Below, piece by piece: positions 43,908-51,619 of a DNA stretch of 61,570 nt; positions within the stretch are counted from its first letter, which is position 1, and the number at the start of each line of letters is the position of its first letter. Under the pieces are notes generated by a model. The model was not told the origin of the DNA and searched no databases. It saw only the letters and a list, made by a program, of their open reading frames with translations. A program made the translations under genes and the position numbers. The stretch comes from Acidobacteriota bacterium (GTDB lineage: Bacteria; Acidobacteriota; Vicinamibacteria; Vicinamibacterales; SCN-69-37), in NCBI GenBank assembly GCA_947467605.1, contig CANIII010000025.1:1-61570 (forward strand), read 5' to 3'.

Positions 43908-46760
43908 TTAGAACAGGTACCGTATGGCGAATTCCGCTTGCCGTGAAGGCGCATTGATGTTCGGCAAGAGCGAAAGGGTCTGGCCGAACGTTGTGGCGGT
44001 AATGTTATTCGCTGGCAGCCCGAAGTTGGCCCGATTCGCAATATTGAAGAGCTGCCCGATGAACTCCAGACGCTGACCTCGACCGAAAAGGAAGACTTTC
44101 GAGATCCGCAGATCGACGTTCACAAACGTGGCGCAGGTCGGCGCCGTCGCTGCCGAAAGGCTTTTTGACGCTCTGAACGTGTTAATCGCATCCAAGTTGA
44201 GCGCTCGACAGCCGCTATATCGCGTCACTCCGGCAGGGATGTCACCGGTATAGCCGTCTCCGTTCAAATCAAGGCTGGTGGTGGGATTGAACGGCAGGCT
44301 CGAACGCAGATCGACAATCGTTGATGCCTGCATGTCCCAGGGCAGTTGAACGATGCCGCTGGCGACCAGTCGGTGCCGGCGGTCCGCCAGGCCGGGAGAC
44401 GTCTCTTGGGCGTAGCCGTAGCCGTCGGCGTGAACGTTCTGGAACGAGCTGTCCTCTGACTTACTGAGGGTGTAGGACAGCAGGTACTGGTATCCATGGC
44501 TCATCCGCTTGTCTAACTTTAGCAAGAGCGCTCGATACTGATTGTCCGCCGTCGACTGCCAGGACGACACCCGCCCGAACTGCGGGTAGGGTTTCACCTT
44601 GGTCACCTTGTCGGGAAGATTCAGATCCACGGTATCGCGGTCTGATTTTCGTTGAACGAAGATCAGATCGGCGGTGATGCCGAAATCGTGACCGAGCATC
44701 TTGGAGGTCCCGGCGCTGAACTGGTGCGCGTACGCGCTGACCGTGTCGTTGCTCATGACCGTGATATTCGGCGCGGCCGTGGACATGAACTGGGCGCGCG
44801 ATTTCCCCTGCAACGGATCGGGATAGCTGGGGTTACTGATGATGATGCTCTGCGCCTGTGGCCAGGTCAGTTCTCCGAAGTTCTGCAGAGTGCGCATGTT
44901 CTCGTAGAACAGTCCGTAGCCGGTACGCACGGTGAGTCGGCCATCGTGGGTGGCATCCCAGGACAATCCAAGACGCGGGCCGAAATTGTTCTTGTCACCG
45001 CGTGCACTGGTATCGCTGTTGAAGGGAATCGCGAGAGGAAATCCGCGGCCGGGTCCGAGTTTGTCGGTGATCCGGGCCAGCAATCCAGTCAGGTCTTCGT
45101 TGAACGCGCCAAACTGACGGTCATAGCGCAGCCCAGCGTTGACGGTCAGGTCCTTGCCAATCTGCCAATCGTCCTGCAGATAGGTCGCAAACTGCTTCGT
45201 GGGAATCTCCGCGAAGGTCGGCAAGGAGTTGCTGTACTGAGTGGGATAGGTCGTCTTGTCATTGACGTTGTACACCGCGTCCTTGGGGAACGTCCACGAT
45301 CCAAGGGGCGATCCCAAACTGTCCGAACGGAACGTGATGTAGTTGAAGTCGAGTCCGAATTTCAACTGATGACCACGGAACACCCATGAGGAGTCGTTCT
45401 TGATTTGGAATCTCGACTCAGGCCCCATCTGGCTGTTTCCGCATCCGCCCAGTGAGAGCGACGGGTAGGTGAAGACCGCGGTGCACATATCCACACGACC
45501 CGCGCTGAAGTCGCCGGAATCCCAGGACCCGTGGCTGTACGGTGGTGCGACTTCGTACTTCGCGTACGCGTATTGCAGGCGGAAGTCATTGATCAGACCG
45601 GAACGCGTAACCCACGTGTGCCCGGCGACGTAGGATGACCGCGGGACGGCGAAATCGTAGGCATTGCTCGGATGCACCCTGCCGCCGGCCGAAATGATCG
45701 GTCGGTACTCTACTTCCTGCGACGCGCGGAAGAAGACACTCTGGCTTGACGATAACTGGTGATCAATCTTCGCGGTGTACGTCCAGCGGTACTGCTGGCT
45801 CTTGTAGGTGCCTTCGTACTCTGGCCATTTCCCGCCAGCGTTGACCGTAAAGAACTGGTTCTCATCCGTGCGCTCAAGCGCCACGAAGAAGTGCGTGCGA
45901 TTCTGGACAATGGCTCCGCCGAACGTTCCGCCATTTTGGAACCGGCGGAAATCAGGCCGCGCGGTCTCGAAGAACGTCTTTGCGGTGATCGACTTGTCGC
46001 GAAAGAATGAAAACGCTGATCCGTGTAGTTCGTTCGTTCCGGATTTCGTGACGACGCTGACCATGCCGCCAGTGGCCAAACCGAATTCGGCTTTATACGT
46101 GGCAGACGACACCTTGAATTCGCGTATCGAGTCCATGGCGAAATTCTGGCGCGGTTCGCCCATTTGGGCCCACGTGTTATTGACGCCGTCGACGACAAAA
46201 CCGTTCGAGTACTCTCGCGTGCCGGCGCCGATGTTGATGTTGCCGCGATAGAAGGCACCGCGGATATTGTCTTGGGATACGCCTGGGGTGAGCATGGCCA
46301 GATCAATCCACCGACGTGAGGCCACCGGCAGGTCTTGGATCTGTTGGTTCGAAATCCCCGTCGCCACGGTCGACTGTTTCGTATCGACCAGCGGCGGGTC
46401 GGCCGTGACCGTCACCGCTTCGCTGACGGCTGCGGTTGCCAGTATTGCGTCAAACGTGGTCGATTGGTCGATGGCGAGCACCAGTCGCTCCCGCGCAACG
46501 GTCTTGAAACCAACAAGCTCGATCTTCACGGAGTAGGTGCCAGGCGGCAACGCCTGGAGACGGTAGGCTCCGTTGGAATCGGAAACAACGACACGAACCA
46601 GGCCGGTCTCGATATTCCGCGCCGTCGCGGTGGCACCAGGAATGACGGCACCACTTTCATCTTTCACCGTCCCGACAACCTGTGCGTTTTGAGCGTACGC
46701 CAGCGTGGAACCCACCAACAGACACACGACGACCATCAATCCAACGATTAACTTTCGCAT
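43908..46760 (-). CDS. TonB-dependent receptor, Oar-like, with carboxypeptidase-regulatory domain
   Basis: A 950-residue outer-membrane receptor. Signal peptide (LIVGLMVVVCLLVGSTLAYA), a CarboxypepD_reg domain (residues ~25-110, VVGTVKDESGAVIPGATATA), a plug with DLPVASRRWIDLAMLTPGV and a large barrel ending in the aromatic RYLF signal. The start at 46760 is chosen because AAGGAGG lies 7 nt before it. It follows the giant M14 carboxypeptidase on the same strand (132-bp gap, featureless apart from that ribosome site), suggesting uptake of peptides released outside. Substrate unproven. Confidence 0.9.
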   Translation of the reverse strand: MRKLIVGLMVVVCLLVGSTLAYAQNAQVVGTVKDESGAVIPGATATARNIETGLVRVVVSDSNGAYRLQALPPGTYSVKIELVGFKTVARERLVLAIDQSTTFDAILATAAVSEAVTVTADPPLVDTKQSTVATGISNQQIQDLPVASRRWIDLAMLTPGVSQDNIRGAFYRGNINIGAGTREYSNGFVVDGVNNTWAQMGEPRQNFAMDSIREFKVSSATYKAEFGLATGGMVSVVTKSGTNELHGSAFSFFRDKSITAKTFFETARPDFRRFQNGGTFGGAIVQNRTHFFVALERTDENQFFTVNAGGKWPEYEGTYKSQQYRWTYTAKIDHQLSSSQSVFFRASQEVEYRPIISAGGRVHPSNAYDFAVPRSSYVAGHTWVTRSGLINDFRLQYAYAKYEVAPPYSHGSWDSGDFSAGRVDMCTAVFTYPSLSLGGCGNSQMGPESRFQIKNDSSWVFRGHQLKFGLDFNYITFRSDSLGSPLGSWTFPKDAVYNVNDKTTYPTQYSNSLPTFAEIPTKQFATYLQDDWQIGKDLTVNAGLRYDRQFGAFNEDLTGLLARITDKLGPGRGFPLAIPFNSDTSARGDKNNFGPRLGLSWDATHDGRLTVRTGYGLFYENMRTLQNFGELTWPQAQSIIISNPSYPDPLQGKSRAQFMSTAAPNITVMSNDTVSAYAHQFSAGTSKMLGHDFGITADLIFVQRKSDRDTVDLNLPDKVTKVKPYPQFGRVSSWQSTADNQYRALLLKLDKRMSHGYQYLLSYTLSKSEDSSFQNVHADGYGYAQETSPGLADRRHRLVASGIVQLPWDMQASTIVDLRSSLPFNPTTSLDLNGDGYTGDIPAGVTRYSGCRALNLDAINTFRASKSLSAATAPTCATFVNVDLRISKVFLFGRGQRLEFIGQLFNIANRANFGLPANNITATTFGQTLSLLPNINAPSRQAEFAIRYLF

Positions 46761-46898
46761 TGCCAATCCTCCTTGTTTCTCACTTAGCCGAAGCTGCGCG
46801 GGGCACGTGACCGGAGTACGGGATTTCTCCTAGCGGCCTGTGGGCCGACGCCAGGATTTCGGGAGAGCGGAACTGAGAACGCAGCCAGCAGCGAACAT

Positions 46899-49800
46899 CT
46901 ACTGCCGTCGTCCTGTGGATCGCACCGCGCTGTCTGGCTTCGCGGCGGCAGGCCCTGGTTTCAGTGGTCGCACGCGGAGCAGGGTGCGCGTTGCGCTGTC
47001 GCGAAGACCATCCTCTTCAACAAGCTCAACACTGCCCTTGCCTTCCTGCAGATATCGCAGGTTGGCCATGAGAAACGAGAACCCAGGTTTGATGGACAGA
47101 TCAAGCCATGGTCCCTGAGCTGTTTCATCGGGCGATTCCGTCATGCCCACGAAGTAGGTCGTTTGCGGCCAACTGCTCATCGACGAACGACCGCCACCGC
47201 CAGCCCTGCCAGCATTCAGGCGCCTGGCCCCAGACAGCTGGCCACTCTCAGGATCAGAGAAGTAGATCGCGGTGTCCTTGTAGATTTCCTGAGTGAACAC
47301 ATACGGCGAAAAGCCATAGGCCCAGCGACGGTATCGGGCCTGCGCGCGCAGATCCATGTCGCGCACGTCCGGATCAGCATTGATCTCCCGCACGAGGTTC
47401 TCGCGAATGCGATCGAGTACTACGCCATGCTCAGGAAACCGTGGATCGCGAAGCGTGTTCATCGATGTGTACCAGCCACGCGACGACCAGTAGGATCTAA
47501 AGCCTGGCGGCACGTAGCCGGAAAACTGCTGAACCCACTCGTGGGAGGGGTAGCCGTGCGGATTGAGGTAGATATCCGGCAGCCACTCACGCCACACCTT
47601 CATCCGCACCAACGACTCAGGCAGCAGGGGATCTGCCTGGTCCACTTGGGACCCCACGTCCATTCCCAACGCGCTGTAGCGGCCAGCGTGCAACATGTGC
47701 GTCGGCGTCAGCTTCTGGAGGTCATACGCCATCGCTGCGCCATCGGGGTTCTCGACGGGGTGCAACACGACGTTGACACGCTTGAGGATGGCCTTGTAGG
47801 CCGGATCCGTCACCAAGAGTTCCGCCAACCGCAGAATGTGGCTCGTCGAGGACACTTCGTTCGCGTGCTGGCGGCCGGTGATGAAGATGGTCGGCTTGGC
47901 AGCGGTCAACTTGGCCAGCGAGACTAAATTTCGATCGCCCGGAGAGAGCCCTTCCCCCTGTGGCAATAGGATCTCCAGGACCGACGTATCCCGGCCGCGA
48001 TATGAGCGGCCGGCCCGGTAGGCTCGCACTCCAGGAAACGCCGCCAGTTTGCCGACGAGCTGCTCGCTTTCCTCTGGGCTGATCACATGGTCCCAGGTCA
48101 CGATTTTTGATGTCGGCTTGTCCGTGCTTGCGTGAACAGCGCTCGGCGCGCTGTCGCCAGAGTATGGGATGGCGGCTCGGGCACTGGCCTCCTTCGACGT
48201 AACGACCAATGCCAGGCTGTCAACGTGCGCGTATGAGAGCGACTGCTTGTAGGCACCCGCTCGCTGCAGCCGCGCCAGCCCGGAGAACGCATCAAGCGCC
48301 AGCGCCGCTTCACGGTCGTCCTTGGCGTCGATCCGCAACTCGATCTCTGCGACACGGTCCCCAGACACGATCGCCCGTTGCACAACCGTCTTGGAGATGT
48401 CGATCTTGGGAATGTCACGCGCAATCCGGACCGGTTTGTCGCTACCGTTGACCTTGTAGGTAATTTCGAATCGTGGTTTGTTCGAAGCGTTGCCAGCATA
48501 GAGAAAGCGAACCGTGCCCGGTTGCCCCCTGCGCTCAGGATGGATGATCGGAAGGATCTTTCCCGGCGCAGCAAGCCGTTGGCGCACCGCGGTCCGGCCG
48601 ATGGCATCAAAGAAATCCAGCGTCACGAAATACAGATCTTCGTGCATTGCCTCGAGCGAAGAAACTTGTTCTTCATCGACGCCAATCCGGTAGTCCGGCT
48701 CGCTCAGATTGACCTCGATATCGAAGTCGCGATGGAACGGTTGTTTCTCAGGCGTCGGGCGGCCATCAGTTGCCTTCATGACGTAGTCGTAAATACGAGG
48801 CAGTACGACCGCCTGATAGTGCGACCACACGCGCTCGGGATCCGTCTCGATGCGAGCGTCGGCGACAGTGGCGTCGCCGACTTTCGCGGTGAGCCACCCC
48901 GTCGTGCCGGTCACTCGCGCCCAACCGGGAAATTTCTCGAGATACTCACGGGCGACGGTCTTCGGGCTGAACGTCGTCTTGCTCACCGACTTGCCGGCGG
49001 CATCGAACGCTTCGACCCGATAGATGTCGCCCGGGGTATCAACCAGCTCCATTTGAAATGCGTCGGTCGGCACGCCGAGTTCGCGCGCGATGATCTCGTC
49101 GACCGGGTAGAGCTCGTTGATCCAGCGTGTTGGCATTTCGTAGAACTTCTGCGGCTTCGAAAGATCGACCGGCTGCCGCGCCACCTCAACGCGTATCCGT
49201 CGAACACCACGACCCCGAAGTGCGGGGATCACCTCTTCGACCATCCAGGAAAATCCTTGCTTGTAGGCTGATCGAACACGGACGGTAACGTTCTTGGCGC
49301 CCGCGGCTCGAATCTGAGCACTAATCTCGTCGACCAGTTGTTTCCTGAATTCCGGCGCTTCGCTGACACGCGCTTCAAGATCAACCGTTGACCCAGGACC
49401 GATCTTGGGAAGCACATCGGTCGTGATTCGCTGCCGAAGGTCGGCGACTTCCCACGGCACCTGCATCGTGTCGTCAAACACCGTGTCCGGATCGGTCATC
49501 CCGCGACTCTTGACCGTCACGGCCTGCGTCTTTAATTTTTCACGCACCCGGGCCGCGACCAGAGCGTCGGTCACTGGATTCGAAGATTCCAGGTAGAGAG
49601 ACACGTCTGCCGACTGAATGCCTGTCGCGACAATGCCATCGAGTGCCTTATCGAGCTCGGACAGCATCAGGCTCGCTTGGCCAGCTCCACTGCGAGCCTG
49701 AAGGAATCGCGTCATCTCGGTGGCAACATCCTCAAGCTTGACGCTGCCACGGCGCACATCCCACACGTATGGCAGCCGCTCCGCCAGATAGCGCGATGCC

Positions 49801-51158
49801 GCTTCTGTTCCCCCAGCGTCGGCTCCAACGACGACGGTGGATGTTTGGCCGCCGAATGCCCGGGGAACCACTTGCACGAGACCCTGTCCGGGTTTCAGAT
49901 CCCCGACGCGCACGCGACCGATCTTCGCCAATGTATCGACCAACGGATGGTCACGCCCGACGAGAATGGGCGACACTTCAACAGACGGATCGCTGATTCG
50001 GCTCACCGCACGTGTGATGGGCAGCGTGATGCCGGTGCTTTCAAGACCAAGGCGCGTGGCAATGTGAGCCGCATTGACTGCATCCGCGTCACGTCCAAGC
50101 ACCAGAGTTGTTTCTGTCCGGTCGGGAATGAGGTCAGCGTAGCCGTCGCCAAACCATCCGTCGATCGAGTAAGTGTTCGTGAGATCAAAAACCTTCCCAG
50201 CGGGCGATGACGTTTCCGCCGCTCTGCCTCGGTCACCAGGAGAGCCCGCCGCCAATTCATCGGGATCGATAGGCGGCGTCAGCGTTCGCGGATTCAGCCC
50301 AGCGCGGGCAACACGCGCACGCCCAATGACCTGATCCCCAACCACAACATCAACCGCGGTCTCGGCCGCGTTGATGAAGTTCAAGGTCTGCGCCTCACGT
50401 CCCAGACGGTGGGCGACATCAAGTTGTTTGAACGCGTCCAGCGCACGAGGAGCATCGGCCGCCGAGGCGGGCAGTCGAACAACCACTTGGGCGATTCCTC
50501 GGCGATCTCGATCCACAATCAGCGACGTGATGAAGGGCAGTTGCGCAGTCACCCGCCGCGACTTCACAAACAGGGCGACTTGCTGTTCGACCATGCCCAG
50601 CGTGGCGCCGGTCATTCCCCACAACCTTGGCAGACGGGCAGCAAATTCAGCACCAGCCGCGATCGTGCCCTCGTCGTCGGCGCCGGCCACGACAATGGCC
50701 GGCCCGCCACCCGATGGAAGTTGAACGAGGGCGACAAGTCCTTGTCCGGCCTTCAACTCGTCCAGAGCAATCAGACCTCGCGTAGCCAGGTCAACCACGC
50801 GAGCGTTGAGGCGACCGACGAGAACCGGCAGAGTTCCTGCACCGAGTTTCTCGGTGTCTTTTAACAGAACGGGCAGGACGGCTTCAGACGTTTCGAATCC
50901 GAGTCGGCCAGCGATGTTCGTCGCCGCGTCCATATCTCCGGCCGTCGGGGAGGCGGGCACGACCAGGCGCGCGGCTAATCGATCGGCGACTCCATCCCCG
51001 TTGGTGTCACGCGCCAACCCGCGCGACGTGTCGAACATGGCCGCCAAGCTGCCACCTGGCGACTCGAAGCCCTCGGCCATCGGGCTTTCGTCCGTTCTTC
51101 CGGAGACTATCGCTGCGGCACCGAGACTCACGCAGAGCAAGACCACAGGCAGTTTCAC
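46899..51158 (-). CDS. Giant exported M14 metallocarboxypeptidase with duplicated N-terminal module
   Basis: A 1419-residue secreted protein starting at GTG 51158. After a signal peptide come two copies of a ~150-residue module: DTNGDGVADRLAARLVV ... GQGLVALV ... GADDEGT ... RLPRLW (about 47-200) and FGDGYADLIPDRTETTLVL ... GQGLVQVV ... GADAGGT ... RLPYVW (about 335-490). Unrecognised beta-rich segments follow to ~1000. The M14 peptidase domain (~1010-1330) has the zinc HxxE in GRQHANEVSST (~1095), VENPDGAAM, a third histidine in YLNPHGYPSHEW (~1200) and a likely catalytic Glu in VFTQEIYKD. Zinc carboxypeptidase activity on extracellular peptides is inferred. It is far longer than ordinary M14 enzymes. 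Confidence 0.85.
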   Translation of the reverse strand: MKLPVVLLCVSLGAAAIVSGRTDESPMAEGFESPGGSLAAMFDTSRGLARDTNGDGVADRLAARLVVPASPTAGDMDAATNIAGRLGFETSEAVLPVLLKDTEKLGAGTLPVLVGRLNARVVDLATRGLIALDELKAGQGLVALVQLPSGGGPAIVVAGADDEGTIAAGAEFAARLPRLWGMTGATLGMVEQQVALFVKSRRVTAQLPFITSLIVDRDRRGIAQVVVRLPASAADAPRALDAFKQLDVAHRLGREAQTLNFINAAETAVDVVVGDQVIGRARVARAGLNPRTLTPPIDPDELAAGSPGDRGRAAETSSPAGKVFDLTNTYSIDGWFGDGYADLIPDRTETTLVLGRDADAVNAAHIATRLGLESTGITLPITRAVSRISDPSVEVSPILVGRDHPLVDTLAKIGRVRVGDLKPGQGLVQVVPRAFGGQTSTVVVGADAGGTEAASRYLAERLPYVWDVRRGSVKLEDVATEMTRFLQARSGAGQASLMLSELDKALDGIVATGIQSADVSLYLESSNPVTDALVAARVREKLKTQAVTVKSRGMTDPDTVFDDTMQVPWEVADLRQRITTDVLPKIGPGSTVDLEARVSEAPEFRKQLVDEISAQIRAAGAKNVTVRVRSAYKQGFSWMVEEVIPALRGRGVRRIRVEVARQPVDLSKPQKFYEMPTRWINELYPVDEIIARELGVPTDAFQMELVDTPGDIYRVEAFDAAGKSVSKTTFSPKTVAREYLEKFPGWARVTGTTGWLTAKVGDATVADARIETDPERVWSHYQAVVLPRIYDYVMKATDGRPTPEKQPFHRDFDIEVNLSEPDYRIGVDEEQVSSLEAMHEDLYFVTLDFFDAIGRTAVRQRLAAPGKILPIIHPERRGQPGTVRFLYAGNASNKPRFEITYKVNGSDKPVRIARDIPKIDISKTVVQRAIVSGDRVAEIELRIDAKDDREAALALDAFSGLARLQRAGAYKQSLSYAHVDSLALVVTSKEASARAAIPYSGDSAPSAVHASTDKPTSKIVTWDHVISPEESEQLVGKLAAFPGVRAYRAGRSYRGRDTSVLEILLPQGEGLSPGDRNLVSLAKLTAAKPTIFITGRQHANEVSSTSHILRLAELLVTDPAYKAILKRVNVVLHPVENPDGAAMAYDLQKLTPTHMLHAGRYSALGMDVGSQVDQADPLLPESLVRMKVWREWLPDIYLNPHGYPSHEWVQQFSGYVPPGFRSYWSSRGWYTSMNTLRDPRFPEHGVVLDRIRENLVREINADPDVRDMDLRAQARYRRWAYGFSPYVFTQEIYKDTAIYFSDPESGQLSGARRLNAGRAGGGGRSSMSSWPQTTYFVGMTESPDETAQGPWLDLSIKPGFSFLMANLRYLQEGKGSVELVEEDGLRDSATRTLLRVRPLKPGPAAAKPDSAVRSTGRRQ

Positions 51159-51163
51159 TAGGT

Positions 51164-51179
51164 CCTCCTTCGAAGGAGG
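51164..51179 (-). promoter_or_regulatory. Palindrome that can hide the ribosome site of the M14 peptidase
   Basis: CCTCCTTCGAAGGAGG is a perfect 16-nt palindrome whose 3' half is the AAGGAGG ribosome site, 5-6 nt before the GTG start at 51158. In mRNA it would fold as a 6-bp stem with a UCGA loop and block ribosome binding, so expression could depend on hairpin opening. Seen directly as a palindrome; the control role is inferred. Confidence 0.5.
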
Positions 51180-51294
51180 CAGAGTGTATCATCGGAATGG
51201 CTGCGGAGATCAATAGCGCATCTATGCGGTGAGTGGGCAGTGGATCGCTAGTGGTGCCCATGCATCCACCCCAACCATTGACCATTTGTCTCAA

Positions 51295-51320
51295 TTAAAA
51301 AGGCCCGCAGATGCGGGCCT
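51295..51320 (-). terminator. Rho-independent terminator reading leftward
   Basis: AGGCCCGC-AGAT-GCGGGCCT (51301-51320) is an 8-bp GC stem with a 4-nt loop, followed on the minus strand by CCTTTTTAATT, a classic intrinsic terminator. On the plus strand no T-run follows. There is no protein gene that it would end, which implies a minus-strand transcript starting right of 51320. Confidence 0.8.
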
Positions 51321-51440
51321 AAGTGGGCAACCAGGCTCCCCAGCAAGTCCGTGGCATTTGACCCCGGACGTTCAAGCTACCCGCTCAGGGCTCACGCAAG
51401 TTGTGTGCCCGGCACTGGAGCGCCATAAATGGCGGTTGTG
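51296..51440 (-). ncRNA. Candidate small noncoding RNA ending at the 51301-51320 terminator
   Basis: Between the M14 gene and the beta-helix gene lies 461 bp without protein-coding signal. On the minus strand the ~120 nt before the terminator fold locally: GGGCACACAACTTGCGTGAGCCC-type stem (51409-51387), a GTCCG...CGGAC hairpin (51369-51347) and an enclosing GCTCCAG/CTGGGGAGC stem. A 14-nt palindrome CGCCATTTATGGCG (51434-51421) lies just 5'. A CCTGAGCGGGTA tract vaguely recalls 6S RNA, but I find no long closing stem, so I do not assign a family. Ends are approximate. The remainder of the gap (51180-51294 and 51441-51522) shows nothing I can name. Confidence 0.4.
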
Positions 51441-51522
51441 CACATGCAAAATGGCCGGCGGGCCGACGGGCGCCATCGGATTTGTTCGTGGGATTACATT
51501 TTCGGCGCTTGAATCATTGCGC

Positions 51523-51554
51523 GTGCGAATATCGCACATTATGATCGATATTCG
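51523..51554 (+). promoter_or_regulatory. Tandem CGAATATCG palindromes 20 bp apart (operator candidate)
   Basis: GTGCGA-ATA-TCGCAC (51523-51537) is a perfect inverted repeat. A second core, CGATATTCG (51546-51554), is the same 9-mer on the other strand. The centres (51530 and 51550) are 20 bp apart, two helical turns, so two dimers would bind one DNA face, directly upstream of a -35 element. A third copy precedes the TonB receptor gene (59647-59661). Binding protein unknown. Confidence 0.55.
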
Positions 51555-51555
51555 G

Positions 51556-51583
51556 TTGACAAGACACTGCCCTGGAATCTACT
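51556..51583 (+). promoter_or_regulatory. Candidate sigma70-like promoter of the beta-helix gene
   Basis: TTGACA (51556-51561, perfect -35) is followed after 16 bp by TCTACT (51578-51583, 4 of 6 matches to the -10 consensus). Transcription would start near 51590 and leave a ~30-nt leader with GGGAGA before the ATG at 51620. The tandem palindromes end 1 bp upstream of the -35, a typical activator position. Confidence 0.5.
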
Positions 51584-51619
51584 GTGCTCACGGTTCGGAT
51601 CACCGGGAGATCACTGGGT

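Noticed and set aside
46767..46898. Promoter or operator in the gap between the M14 gene and its TonB receptor
   Set aside because: Apart from the AAGGAGG ribosome site I found no convincing -35/-10 pair and no CGAATATCG box.
51296..51440. Assignment of the orphan transcript as 6S RNA, tmRNA or a named riboswitch
   Set aside because: Only a short CCTGAGC-like tract recalls 6S; I find no long closing stem with central bubble, no tmRNA acceptor end, and no conserved riboswitch core.
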